A program made the translations under genes and the position numbers. Below the pieces are notes generated by a model. It did not search any database. It was given only the letters and a program-made list of their open reading frames with translations, and was not told the origin of the DNA. A stretch of DNA of 64,000 bases from Bacillota bacterium (GTDB taxonomy: Bacteria > Bacillota > Clostridia > Lachnospirales > Anaerotignaceae), in NCBI GenBank assembly GCA_019422105.1, contig JAHZDZ010000008.1:110505-174504 (forward strand). Reading direction: 5' to 3'. Below, one piece after another: positions 19,262 through 28,771 of the stretch; the stretch's first letter is position 1; each line of letters begins with the position of its first letter.

Positions 19262-20041
19262 TTAGTCGTTTTGTTTTTGTATTTTGGAAAGCCAATGCTG
19301 TATTTTAATATCTGTCCCACCAGCGGCACATAGGACTTGTATGTTTTCTTGATAGTCTCTCATTATTTTTAAGCGGTTAAATTGATCATTGAATTGATAT
19401 ACATCGTATTTTTCATAAACATCCGCTAACGGCATTTTTTCAGCTTCTGCAAAGATGCTGATTAAATCAGCCATAGTAATAGAAGATACGTTCTCTCCGT
19501 TCATTCTTTTGGCATTTTTCATTTTCTGCCGTATTTTTCTTCTTTTTTCAAGCAGCTTTTTTGCTGCCTCGTTGTCTGGATTGTCATCAACAATATTATC
19601 AACATCGTTTAAACAGTTCCGTTCCTTTATGATAGCTTGAAATTCATGAAAATTATTTTCTGTGAGATAATCTGTTTCGCCAATTTTAAAACCCATGTGC
19701 CTGTCAAACAATACTTTTTGTCTGAATACCAATTCTAAAAGGGGAAGAAGGGTGGGATGTATGAGGCTGTCAATATCTGTCTGTGCATTATTTTCGAGCA
19801 GATTCATTTCATTTAATACTGTGTAATATATCAAAAGAAAAGTGCTGCCTTGAGATTCATCTGACTGATTGAAATATTGGGAAGCCTGTTCGTCCTTCAT
19901 GCATAATAGCGAAATAATATACTGGACTTTGGTAAATCCTAATTTTGCCATATCCATGAGAGTTACTTTGTAAGTGGGAAGTTGTCCCATATATATAGCG
20001 GCACCGCTAAGTAAGCTATGCTCTAAATCATTTTTATCCAT
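19262..20041 (-). CDS. Helical protein, possible tail assembly or neck factor
   Basis: The protein is 259 residues, almost all alpha-helical, with a charged helix near residues 155-185 (EAAKKLLEKRRKIRQKMKNAKRM). It lies between the tail-completion and tail-tube genes. No family was recognised with certainty; a structural or chaperone role is inferred from position only. Confidence 0.55.
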   Translation of the reverse strand: MDKNDLEHSLLSGAAIYMGQLPTYKVTLMDMAKLGFTKVQYIISLLCMKDEQASQYFNQSDESQGSTFLLIYYTVLNEMNLLENNAQTDIDSLIHPTLLPLLELVFRQKVLFDRHMGFKIGETDYLTENNFHEFQAIIKERNCLNDVDNIVDDNPDNEAAKKLLEKRRKIRQKMKNAKRMNGENVSSITMADLISIFAEAEKMPLADVYEKYDVYQFNDQFNRLKIMRDYQENIQVLCAAGGTDIKIQHWLSKIQKQND

Positions 20042-20051
20042 ATGCCAATAC

Positions 20052-20531
20052 CTACAATTTATCCTTTAAATTAAATTCAGAGCAGTTATAGATAAGCTGC
20101 CTGCCATAATATGTATTATTGGGTTTTATGTAGGTAGATGATTCCAGCTTTAATCTACCAATCCCAAAATTTCTTGAACTGTTTAACAGGTTATCAATCA
20201 TGGTGGATAAAACATCTACCATAGTGCCGCTATATCCTTTGACAGAACATTTCATTAAATCTTTGTGTGTGCAAACCCAAATAATAACTTTCATGTCCTT
20301 ATATGTAAAATCCGAAGTCCTTGGTACATCTATTTCGATACAGATATATGATTTTGTTTCGGTCTGTGTTCCGTCGATATAAAGATATGGGTATATGTGA
20401 TGATAGGGAAGATCCACTGCAACAGTTTCCTCGTTATATATGTCTCCAAGCAATTGTCTGCCTATATCCTTATCTCTGATAATCTTATAAAAAATCCTAT
20501 CCTTGTAGATACCAATGTCATTTAATGTTAT
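20052..20531 (-). CDS. Tail completion-type protein, probable ATA start
   Basis: The protein is about 159 residues: 'DIGIYKDRIFYKIIRDKDIGRQLLG' and 'IHPYLYID...SYICIEID...' followed by conserved beta segments, fitting the tail-terminator/completion proteins that follow the head connectors. The start is unusual: GTG at 20540 sits directly against AGGGG, with no spacer. ATA at 20531 lies 5 bases after AGGGGGTGG and is the better start, paralleling other genes in this phage. Confidence 0.6.
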   Translation of the reverse strand: MTLNDIGIYKDRIFYKIIRDKDIGRQLLGDIYNEETVAVDLPYHHIYPYLYIDGTQTETKSYICIEIDVPRTSDFTYKDMKVIIWVCTHKDLMKCSVKGYSGTMVDVLSTMIDNLLNSSRNFGIGRLKLESSTYIKPNNTYYGRQLIYNCSEFNLKDKL

Positions 20532-20543
20532 CTGCGCCACCCC

Positions 20544-21557
20544 CTAATATATTCCGCTTATAAGAACAGAAACTTCCGCACTTAAATTTCCGTTCACCAA
20601 TACTTGCAGCAAGAAAGACTCATTTATCAGTTGACTGTCATCAACCTGTATACAAATGGTATCATTCTCTGTTATACACGATATTCTGTCAGGGAAATTA
20701 CTTCTCAAATTCCACCTGTAATTAACTGTTCCGGACTGGATTTTTTTATTCTCTGTATCTGAAAATACAACGTTAAATTTTTGTGGGAAATGCAGCTTAA
20801 CAGCAGGCGGCCCTAAAATGCGGCTGGTTATATTGTCTGTGGCTGGATAGGGAAGGGAAGGGGGAATGTAATCACACAGCATAAATTCTGTACTGTCTTT
20901 TTCTTTGTTTAATTCTGTTTTATCTGCTATTAAACTTAATATTCCGCCATGTACGCCGTACTCATATATGGAATCATCACTTCTCGTTATCTTAAATACC
21001 TTATTTGGGTCAGATTTATTTTTGTCAATAAATACCCGTTTCCCTTCAATTGTCATACTGTCTTCGTCATTTGGAATTAGAATTGTAAAATTATTTGTCG
21101 TCAATGTCAGGGTGTTATTTCCGCTTTCTCCAATATCGTATTTGGCTGCCGAAGATAAATTACACCATCTCTCAATTGTTGTTCCGTCTGATTTTTGCCA
21201 TTTTAATTTGTACTGGCATAGTATGGCAGTGGCTTTCTCATATACTTTGTTGTTTCCTGGATAACCTGTAATTAACCAAAAGCAATTGTCAAAATATAAA
21301 TACATTCCGGCTTTTAATGTTCCAATGGCACATAATATTTGTCTTTCAGACGACTTTATGCGGGTATCAGCGGTATTGTTCTGAATTATACATTTAATAT
21401 TTTTAGATTCAGACAGATCATAATTAAGCAGAGCTGCGGTGTCAGAGAATGATGTGAGAAGTACATCAGTAAAATTACTTTGAGCATATTCCGATAATGC
21501 GTCTGATTCGTAGCCGGTGATGTTTGGTGTGTAATTTTCCATATACCATGATTTCAA
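20544..21557 (-). CDS. Head closure / neck-type protein
   Basis: The protein is 337 residues. TTG start 7 bases after AGGAGGTG. The first ~140 residues ('LLTSFSDTAALLNYDL', 'GMYLYFDNCFWLITGYPGNN') resemble head-closure (stopper) proteins with a small beta barrel. The C-terminal ~80 residues look like an Ig-like domain ('VNYRWNLRSNFPDRISC', 'NESFLLQVLVNGNLSAEVSVLI'). This is an extended version of the usual ~110-residue protein. The order capsid, connector, closure, completion, tube fits. Confidence 0.6.
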   Translation of the reverse strand: MKSWYMENYTPNITGYESDALSEYAQSNFTDVLLTSFSDTAALLNYDLSESKNIKCIIQNNTADTRIKSSERQILCAIGTLKAGMYLYFDNCFWLITGYPGNNKVYEKATAILCQYKLKWQKSDGTTIERWCNLSSAAKYDIGESGNNTLTLTTNNFTILIPNDEDSMTIEGKRVFIDKNKSDPNKVFKITRSDDSIYEYGVHGGILSLIADKTELNKEKDSTEFMLCDYIPPSLPYPATDNITSRILGPPAVKLHFPQKFNVVFSDTENKKIQSGTVNYRWNLRSNFPDRISCITENDTICIQVDDSQLINESFLLQVLVNGNLSAEVSVLISGIY

Positions 21558-21570
21558 TAAATTACACCTC

Positions 21571-21960
21571 CTAACTGTAAGCTGATGGTTTCAGGTTATC
21601 CAGCATATCCGACAAGTCTGATTTTACTTTTTTTAATTCATCCTCTGTATATTTGGAAAGTGACATTCCGGAGTTCACAGATAAATCTTTTCCAACGATA
21701 GATGCTATTTTGTTAGTCCTGGAATATTCTCGATACAAATAATAAACCTTCATCATGGTTCCCAGTACATCTACTGTATACTGACCTAAATCATCCGTAA
21801 ATTCATTTAGTTCTTCATCATAAGCCAAAGGACTTATTTCTACACCATATTGGGCTATTGCCTTCATAAGCCATATTTTTTTTAAGGAATCAGGAATTAT
21901 TTTTTTGTCCATAAAACTGGAATCAAAGCTATCATATACATCAGTAAAACTTGTAGCCAT
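21571..21960 (-). CDS. Head-tail connector protein
   Basis: The protein is about 129 residues, mainly helical, with 'SLKKIWLMKAIAQYGVEISPLAYDEE' and 'YYLYREYSRTNKIASIV'. The start is ATG 21960 with GAAGAGG upstream. Its size and place, two genes after the capsid gene, match gp6/gp15-type adaptor proteins that dock on the portal. Confidence 0.6.
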   Translation of the reverse strand: MATSFTDVYDSFDSSFMDKKIIPDSLKKIWLMKAIAQYGVEISPLAYDEELNEFTDDLGQYTVDVLGTMMKVYYLYREYSRTNKIASIVGKDLSVNSGMSLSKYTEDELKKVKSDLSDMLDNLKPSAYS

Positions 21961-21974
21961 ATCCAACCCTCTTC

Positions 21975-22445
21975 CTAATTTCTTAACGAAAATTTGCAGT
22001 AATCCTTACAAAATTCAATCTTTTCGTAACTGTCTAACTTTAAGTCTTTAATAGTTTTTAGTAAAAATTTTTTTTCTGCCCTTGTAACAACATTTTCTCT
22101 AATATTTTTTTCAAATGATGTAGCAGTTTTTAACTCAAACCATTTTAAAATTTTTTCTTTTGAGATAACGTTTTGGGTGCGTTTCCCATCCTCCGAATCA
22201 AATTCCAGATACCTTCTTGTTTCTGCATCGTCAATATATAATGTGGCATGTGATCCATAAGAGTCAAGGCCGGACAATAATTTATTCCCTGCGCTTACCT
22301 GTGCAATAACCTCTTCTCTTTTCATCCTCACAGATGAATTGGGGGAGATAATTGTGTCGCCATGCCCAACGATATTTGGAAAACCAACATCCCAGGTTGC
22401 GATGTTAATCACACTTACCTTATCGTCCATATTTATTTCGTTCAT
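21975..22445 (-). CDS. Hypothetical structural protein
   Basis: The protein is 156 residues from ATG 22445 (AAAGGG upstream). The first half is beta-rich ('SVINIATWDVGFPNIV', 'NSSVRMKREEVIAQV', 'GSHATLYIDDAETRRYLEFD'); the second half is helical and basic. It lies between capsid and connector genes. It may be a capsid-associated or head-completion protein; the family is not recognised. Confidence 0.55.
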   Translation of the reverse strand: MNEINMDDKVSVINIATWDVGFPNIVGHGDTIISPNSSVRMKREEVIAQVSAGNKLLSGLDSYGSHATLYIDDAETRRYLEFDSEDGKRTQNVISKEKILKWFELKTATSFEKNIRENVVTRAEKKFLLKTIKDLKLDSYEKIEFCKDYCKFSLRN

Positions 22446-22514
22446 AGAAATCCCTTTCAACTATTTATAAATTTTCATTTAATAGAGGGGCAATTCCGGC
22501 TGCCTCTATATTAC

Positions 22515-23624
22515 TTAACCTGCAAGCGAATCCAGGTTTGTATCATGAATAATACCAATCGCATCTGTCTGCGCAACGCCACAGGCAATTTTAAGATCAT
22601 ATCGTGTATAGATTTCCCCGGTAGATACCGAATTTCCAGAAAAACTGGTTAGACCGCCAATGCTGAATGTCTGAACGGGAGCGACACCGCCAACAGGAGC
22701 AGTCGGTGTAACAAAAGCAAGTCCGGCAGGGATAATGGTTTCGTAATTTGAGCCATCACTTGTCAGTTTATTGAAATTATACCCATTTGGGATTTCAGAA
22801 AGTATAGCTCCGTTATAAGAGCCTATAATACCTGTCTCTGCTATTTCATCTAAGATTTTCTGCGAAATGCCTGTGACAGTATTAGATCCGATTGTTCCCG
22901 CATAACCAATCCAGGGAAGGAACTGTGCAAGAATGGCATAATCTCCGTTTACGTTGGGCTTTCCATAGCGTCTTACCTTTGTAAGAAGCGCGTCTACGCC
23001 GGCTTTTGCAAGATTAGCTGCTTCATAGAAATACTTAACGCCGGAAGCGGCTTCAATTGCCTTGTAAACTGTCTCAATTACATACAGAGTTGCTTTGTTT
23101 CTGATTTCTTTCTGTATTTCGCCCATAAGTATATTTTCGGTTGACATGTCTCCAACAGAAATTTCACGGTAATCAACTTTATAACCGCCAGATACAGTAA
23201 CAGGAGCAAGGGGCGTTTTACTCTTTCTTGTAAATGCGGTAGAGACATCCTGTCCTTCAGCCTGAAAATCTGCCCTTACATTTTCATATGTAACTTTCTC
23301 TAAATAGGCAGTGTCGTTCCAGCCAAGAGGCCTATATGAGCCGAATAAACTAAGCAGCTTAATTTCCTGTAAAAGCCTGGGCTGAATTGCAAATTTTCTG
23401 ATTTCATTCAATTCGGAGATGGCACATTGATCATAGGCAGATGCTTTAACTCCAAGTTCTTTAATATAATTGGCGGCAATATCAGCCTTTTTCCCAAATT
23501 TAGAAATATCTTCTCCGTTGGCCATAGCAGAGAAAACCTCTACAACTGGAGAATGCGCGTTTACTTTACCGGAAGCAAAGGTTTCATCTTTTCTTGCGTT
23601 ATTCAATTCAAATGTATAGTTCAT
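22515..23624 (-). CDS. Major capsid protein (HK97 fold)
   Basis: The protein is 369 residues. The central segment with 'VTVSGGYKVDYREISVGDMSTENILMGE' (E-loop/spine helix), 'VNGDYAILAQFLPWIGYAG' and 'AILSEIPNGYNF...IIPAGLAFVTPT' follows HK97-fold capsid proteins of Firmicutes siphophages, although the sequence is divergent. It is preceded by a decoration-size protein and the protease/scaffold gene. The ATG has a GGAGGG box. Confidence 0.75.
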   Translation of the reverse strand: MNYTFELNNARKDETFASGKVNAHSPVVEVFSAMANGEDISKFGKKADIAANYIKELGVKASAYDQCAISELNEIRKFAIQPRLLQEIKLLSLFGSYRPLGWNDTAYLEKVTYENVRADFQAEGQDVSTAFTRKSKTPLAPVTVSGGYKVDYREISVGDMSTENILMGEIQKEIRNKATLYVIETVYKAIEAASGVKYFYEAANLAKAGVDALLTKVRRYGKPNVNGDYAILAQFLPWIGYAGTIGSNTVTGISQKILDEIAETGIIGSYNGAILSEIPNGYNFNKLTSDGSNYETIIPAGLAFVTPTAPVGGVAPVQTFSIGGLTSFSGNSVSTGEIYTRYDLKIACGVAQTDAIGIIHDTNLDSLAG

Positions 23625-23650
23625 TTATTTTTCCCTCCAATCGGAAATTT

Positions 23651-24061
23651 TTATTTTACAACTTTCGCACGGACACCAAAAGATGTTACTTCCATAACTT
23701 CTATATATTCGGTGGTAGGGACATCAGTCGGTACATTTAATGACCCGTCTGCTTTAGAAACCATTTTATCGCCCTTTTTAACACCACTTGGCAGCTGGGC
23801 TGATGTAATGTCAATAATATGCCCGTCAACAAGCGCTAAATCTGCAATTCTCGCATGTGCTCCTTTGTCAATTCTATAGTCATCGCTTTTTGCATCGTTT
23901 CCATCCTCTGCATTCATAATTACATAAAATCCGGCCGCACCTGCTGTAAATATACCGTCTGCTATTGTGCCGAAAGTTCCATTTGCATATTCGTCAGCGA
24001 TAATAGCATCTATAAAAGGATATGTTTTTTCTGTGCTGGCTAATTTTTCAAATCTTACCAT
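23651..24061 (-). CDS. Capsid decoration-like protein
   Basis: The protein is 136 residues of repeated small beta strands: 'AIIADEYANGTFGTIADGIFTAGAAGFYVIM', 'DGHIIDITSAQLPSGVKKGDKMV', 'YIEVMEVTSFGVRAKVVK'. Its size and place between scaffold/protease and capsid genes are those of decoration proteins that stabilise capsids. The ATG follows AAGGAGG. Confidence 0.55.
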   Translation of the reverse strand: MVRFEKLASTEKTYPFIDAIIADEYANGTFGTIADGIFTAGAAGFYVIMNAEDGNDAKSDDYRIDKGAHARIADLALVDGHIIDITSAQLPSGVKKGDKMVSKADGSLNVPTDVPTTEYIEVMEVTSFGVRAKVVK

Positions 24062-24076
24062 AGTTGTAATTCCTCC

Positions 24077-25270
24077 TTAAAAAATATTGACATCATTGTC
24101 CTTGTTGTCAAAAGCAGTTGTATTTACCTCGCTAAAAATATCTGCCGTGTCGTATTGTTTTGCTGCGTTCTGTTCAGTAACTTTTGCCTCTGCCGCGATC
24201 TTTTTCTGCTTCTCAACTATTGACATGCAAATCTTTGACTTAATTGAGTTGATTTCAGAGGTGAAGGAATCTAATTCATCCTTTTTATCACAGGCATTGA
24301 TACTTGCTTTTAAATTTGCGATGTCCTCTTTTGCTATTTCACATTCTGTCTCGTTAAATTCTCCAAGTACAGAATCTAACTCACCTAATTTTGTTTTAAC
24401 CTTTGTTTTAACCAGTTCTTTTTCAAGCAATTCATTTTCTGCCTTATAAGTTTCCAGCTTTGTACTCCCATCTTCTAACGCTTTTTTTAAGTCCGTGACG
24501 GCAGCGTTGAATTCCGTAATTATATTGTCTTTTTCTGCTAACTGCGCGTTAAGCGCAGAGATTTTAGCTACCACATTTTCTTTTGCGGAATTTGTTTCTG
24601 CAACAGCTTTGCGAACAGCCTCCATAATTTCTTGTTCAGTCAATTTGTTTTCCTCCTTCATATTTTTTTGAGCGACTTCCACAACGATTGCGTTTGGATC
24701 TGACGGCTGCACCGATAAAATGGCAGTCCCTGAAAATACAAAGTCGACAGGAGTTCTAAATTTCTCTGTCGGCTTATTTTCTAAATATGTAATTTTATTA
24801 TTGTTGCTCTCCAACCCCATAATCTCAACTGAGGTATAAACAGATGCAAGGGCAAAGTTTTGCCTAATCCATTTCACTAATTGAGGATATCTCTGGCTAT
24901 ATAGATAACCATTGCCAAGGAGTACCTTTGTTTCTGTGTTTTCTATCATAACCGTTGCAATGTCTACTGATTCAATAACACCAACAGTTTCAGAGTTAAG
25001 AAATTCAGGAGTTTCAAATCCGTTTTCATCATAGGAACTGCCAGTTAGTCCGTGCCCCAGTGGTATTGACTTTGTTTCATCTGTGAATTCACAACAGATA
25101 GGCATCATTTTTGCCGAATCCATATTACTTTTTACATATTTAAAATCCCAATGAATGCCATTTTTATTCGTCTCCAGTGGATCATCGTGTATTTTCAGGA
25201 GTGCAATTTTTATTGGTACACGGCCGCCTTTATTCGCCCGCTTTGAGATTTCAAGGATGTGATTGAACAT
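24077..25270 (-). CDS. Prohead protease-scaffold fusion
   Basis: The protein is 397 residues. The first ~200 residues are mixed alpha/beta ('IPLGHGLTGSSYDENG', 'VGVIESVDIATV', 'FALASVYTSVEIMG', 'FSGTAILSVQPSDPNAIVVE') as in phage head maturation proteases. Residues 205-370 are a long coiled coil (AEKDNIITEFNAAV..., KALEDGSTKLETYKAE) typical of scaffolds. The gene lies directly after the portal gene. Proteolytic activity is inferred from layout; catalytic residues were not assigned with certainty. Confidence 0.65.
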   Translation of the reverse strand: MFNHILEISKRANKGGRVPIKIALLKIHDDPLETNKNGIHWDFKYVKSNMDSAKMMPICCEFTDETKSIPLGHGLTGSSYDENGFETPEFLNSETVGVIESVDIATVMIENTETKVLLGNGYLYSQRYPQLVKWIRQNFALASVYTSVEIMGLESNNNKITYLENKPTEKFRTPVDFVFSGTAILSVQPSDPNAIVVEVAQKNMKEENKLTEQEIMEAVRKAVAETNSAKENVVAKISALNAQLAEKDNIITEFNAAVTDLKKALEDGSTKLETYKAENELLEKELVKTKVKTKLGELDSVLGEFNETECEIAKEDIANLKASINACDKKDELDSFTSEINSIKSKICMSIVEKQKKIAAEAKVTEQNAAKQYDTADIFSEVNTTAFDNKDNDVNIF

Positions 25271-25360
25271 AGTCCTAACCTCCTTGTTTTGATATAAATA
25301 AAAGAAGCCGACTATATGCAGGCTTCTTCGTATTAATGATATTTAGGTCAATCTTTATTA

Positions 25361-26932
25361 TTACTTATCTGACGGAGACGGAATACTGTTTCCGTTATTA
25401 TTTCTGGAATTAACAGTGTTTTCCGTTGGATTATTTGTTTTTGGACGGCCTCCGACATCGTCATTTTTTGAAATTGTGCTGCTCGTAAGATGGGGGAGGT
25501 ATTTATTGAAAAAGTCATTTTCAATTTCTGTATCCAATGTATCCAAATATATTTCAGCGTCAATACCAGCGCTGGCAATTAAAAATGTCAATGAACCACC
25601 AATGTTGTATAAGTCTTTCATCATGTCGAAAAATTCTTTTCGGTTTACAAATGAAGTAGGGAAGTAGTAAACATCTACCTTATTTTTATCGTCCTTTATA
25701 ATATTTTTATTGATGACGTGAACCAGTTCATCCCTCCAGGCGCAAACCCAGGTATACAGCTGACTTGTTATCATCTCCAAATTTTGACTTCCGGCGCCAT
25801 AGTTACCTGTTGCCATAGCGCCTATAAGAGAGGCAGATATACCAAGATCCATCGCAATATCATGATTAAGGCTTGTCTCGTTTTTCTCGTTAAAGATATC
25901 GGTTGAGGTGTCTACGACATCTAGTTTTGTTCCGGCCGCTAATGACATAAAACTAATTCCTCCGCGGCTGTTTTTATTCATAATTGCCTGTTTTACTGTG
26001 TTATGCTGTGTCTCCTGCTGTGTTTTATTAAGAGTTGATCCATTTCCCTGTTTATTTTCGGGGTATACCTGATATATGACCTTATTGCTGATTTCATCAA
26101 GGACTCTTCGTTTTGTGTCAGTAAAATAGTCTTTATACAGCACATCAGACAGAGCCGCTATAATAAGGCTTCTGCCCCATGCTTCGCTGTCCTTGCTTTT
26201 GATTTTGACACACATGGTATTATCATTATTTAAAATAAGCCAGTTTTCATTGCGTGTTTTATCGTTATACCCATCTGAGATTTCTTTTGGGTATTTTCTC
26301 AGTTTGCGCGATAAATCCTCTCCTGTATATGTGTCAAAATACTGTAAATTAAATGCCAGTACATACCGTCCGTTTTTCTTTCCAACGATTTTTGTATAAT
26401 TCCAGGGTAGGGTAATGATAGAAGCGTTCATACCAAGCTCATTAATTTCCATAATGCTTTCAGCTTCATAGTCACACAAATATTTTGTTTTGTCAGAAAT
26501 TTTCTGAGTTGTTTCAAAATAATAAAAGGCAATTCCATCCAACATAGCAGTAAACAATCCATCTCTTATAAACGCTTTGTCATTGATTTTTTTTAATGTA
26601 GATGACATGAGCGCTTTATTTTGCACTGCTTTATTAGATTTTGCCTTTGTTGTAATTATTCTGTCTAAAGTCATAATAGAGGCGCAGTAGTCTATGGAGT
26701 TGCCAATAATACCGGATTTACCGTAAACAAACTCAGATAGTTTAATTGCGGTGTCGTGATTGGCAATTGGGTCTTTGAGTACAGCGTCAATTTCACTTTT
26801 TGAGAAGTGATCATATACACCGCAGCTATAAATAGCATCAGATATAGTCTGTGATGCGTAAGAATTGAATTCACAGGATGCTTCTGCATTTTTTGGAGGT
26901 CTGCCCCTCTTGCGTTTTATTTCTTCAGGCAT
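25361..26932 (-). CDS. Portal protein
   Basis: The protein is 523 residues. The sequence has the SPP1-type portal layout: N-terminal basic tail, 'IIGNSIDYCASIMTLDRI', the 'LPWNYTKIVGKKNGRYVLAFNLQYFD' wing, 'LDVVDTSTDIFNEKNETSLNHDIAMDLGIS' near the stem, and 'NYGAGSQNLEMI' before the crown. It forms the dodecameric channel for DNA. The start is ATG with AGGAGG upstream, immediately after the terminase gene. Confidence 0.8.
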   Translation of the reverse strand: MPEEIKRKRGRPPKNAEASCEFNSYASQTISDAIYSCGVYDHFSKSEIDAVLKDPIANHDTAIKLSEFVYGKSGIIGNSIDYCASIMTLDRIITTKAKSNKAVQNKALMSSTLKKINDKAFIRDGLFTAMLDGIAFYYFETTQKISDKTKYLCDYEAESIMEINELGMNASIITLPWNYTKIVGKKNGRYVLAFNLQYFDTYTGEDLSRKLRKYPKEISDGYNDKTRNENWLILNNDNTMCVKIKSKDSEAWGRSLIIAALSDVLYKDYFTDTKRRVLDEISNKVIYQVYPENKQGNGSTLNKTQQETQHNTVKQAIMNKNSRGGISFMSLAAGTKLDVVDTSTDIFNEKNETSLNHDIAMDLGISASLIGAMATGNYGAGSQNLEMITSQLYTWVCAWRDELVHVINKNIIKDDKNKVDVYYFPTSFVNRKEFFDMMKDLYNIGGSLTFLIASAGIDAEIYLDTLDTEIENDFFNKYLPHLTSSTISKNDDVGGRPKTNNPTENTVNSRNNNGNSIPSPSDK

Positions 26933-26962
26933 TGGAGCCTCCTTTCATTCTATTTTCGTTAA

Positions 26963-28771
26963 CTAATTTACCAAACAGCAATAATCGTAATCTGATGTGC
27001 CTCCCATCCTATCCAGTTCCAATTGATCTATAAAATAAGAGCCATAAGAGCAGCTTGTATACCTGTCTTTACGATGATTTGACTTTTCGTATATTTTAAT
27101 TACCCCTGTTTGCGGCATTTTTTCATATTGGAGCTCTGCGCATTCGCTTATCAATGCCTGCGTTTCTAAAAATGGTCTTTCATATTCAATTTGAGCGTCC
27201 AAGTCTGTAGCAGTAGAATAAATAGGATCGTTGTACAAAATGTCTTCCTTTGCAATGTTGCAGTTTACTAAAAAGTCAATTTTGTTTTCATTCAGATTTT
27301 TCCTAAAAGAAATTGCTATATCACTGTTTAGAGTTTGTGTCGCGTTTATCGCGTAAATGCATGCCTTTGCGTTAGGGTCTGAGCATGTCTTTGTATACTC
27401 TTCATTATTCATGCAGGAAATAGGGGAATATTCCACGCCGCGCTCTTCATCATATAATACCTTCTGCAAGCTGTAAAGAACTTGCAGACCGCCGTTTCTC
27501 ACGTCAAGCACAATATAATCAGCGCCAAAATCTTCGTACAGCTGACGTATTCTTATGGCCTGTCTGGTTGTGTCTCCTAATTGATTTGATTCCAGATAAC
27601 AATATTGTCTTCTATAACCTTTTTTTACTTCAATTGTGTTGTCATCACTCTCATAGGTTGTAGATTCTGGTATTGCACGGATACAGCTATATACAGAATT
27701 GTCGTTTTTTGCGCCTGCCACAAAAGCGATATCGTTGGATATTACTCTTATTTCATTTTCCTGTTTTGGAATGAAATATTTATTCTTGTGTTTTTCTTTA
27801 AAATTAAGGGTATTTCTAGGATAAAAAACATGTTTCAGAACCTGCCTGCTCATAAGCATAGAATATGTAAAATAAGAAGATCTGGACTCTTTTACCTTCA
27901 AATTGAGAAACTCTGTTTTCCATGTAACAGGATCTTGTTTTTTCTTCTCCCGTTTCATTTGCTTCAGTGTTTTTAAATGATGCTTCAGTGTTATACTCTC
28001 ATCAAATGTTAATAAAACAGAGCCATCTTTTTTCAGCATTCCATGAAATGCCTGATCTACAATTCCCCACATCCAATTTCCATCGTCAATCCAACTGGAA
28101 CTAATATAAATGTCAACGGGATCTTCCTGTAATACTTTATTATCACCATAAAATTCATTTAACATATAAGGCCGATTTCTTACCGTTTGAAAGGGCGAAA
28201 TAACTGAGTCTTCAATTCTTTTATCTATTTGTCGAAACTCTTCTCTACAGCTTACATGCGAGCGATTTCCTCTGGCATTATCATTTGCCGTATAAACAAT
28301 TATTTTAGATGTATTTCTGAATTTGACGCTGATGTCGTTGATGGAAGTACTTATTCCTGTTATCTCACTTTTTAGGGCAGGTGACCATTCCATTAATTCA
28401 TCTTGTATTTTTGCTGTTACCATAAGCTTTGCCTGTCCTTTTGTGGCGCTGCCGATAACGAATATGGTACCTGGATAAAGTATACACCTGCAGCAAGCAT
28501 ATAATGCAATAAGGAATGATTTTGCATCATTTCTGCTTGCGATCATGCATATAAAATTAGAAATGCCCATTTCATACATTGCTATTTGCTGATATGGGTA
28601 TAGCTTTAATTTGAGATAATCTGAGACAAACCTATGCATATTTCTTCGCCAAAATGTACACCATGCCATCATATGAAGCACATTTTTTTGGTTGCTCAGA
28701 TAGTGGGTAGAAGGGAATTTTTTATACAACGCCAATTGGTTTTTATCAGCAGGATATTTAGTCGTCGTCAT
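26963..28771 (-). CDS. terL: Terminase large subunit
   Basis: The protein is about 602 residues from ATG 28771; earlier in-frame starts overlap the upstream gene. The ATPase has a divergent Walker A (SRNDAKSF, about residues 79-86) and an acidic Walker B region ('VSCREEFRQID'). The C-terminal RNase H-like nuclease has 'VISNDIAFVAG' (first acidic residue), 'ADYIVLDVRNGG' and a late 'KDRYTSCSYG' segment. It packages DNA into the prohead with the portal. The gene overlaps the preceding zinc-protein gene by 14 bases. Confidence 0.85.
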   Translation of the reverse strand: MTTTKYPADKNQLALYKKFPSTHYLSNQKNVLHMMAWCTFWRRNMHRFVSDYLKLKLYPYQQIAMYEMGISNFICMIASRNDAKSFLIALYACCRCILYPGTIFVIGSATKGQAKLMVTAKIQDELMEWSPALKSEITGISTSINDISVKFRNTSKIIVYTANDNARGNRSHVSCREEFRQIDKRIEDSVISPFQTVRNRPYMLNEFYGDNKVLQEDPVDIYISSSWIDDGNWMWGIVDQAFHGMLKKDGSVLLTFDESITLKHHLKTLKQMKREKKKQDPVTWKTEFLNLKVKESRSSYFTYSMLMSRQVLKHVFYPRNTLNFKEKHKNKYFIPKQENEIRVISNDIAFVAGAKNDNSVYSCIRAIPESTTYESDDNTIEVKKGYRRQYCYLESNQLGDTTRQAIRIRQLYEDFGADYIVLDVRNGGLQVLYSLQKVLYDEERGVEYSPISCMNNEEYTKTCSDPNAKACIYAINATQTLNSDIAISFRKNLNENKIDFLVNCNIAKEDILYNDPIYSTATDLDAQIEYERPFLETQALISECAELQYEKMPQTGVIKIYEKSNHRKDRYTSCSYGSYFIDQLELDRMGGTSDYDYCCLVN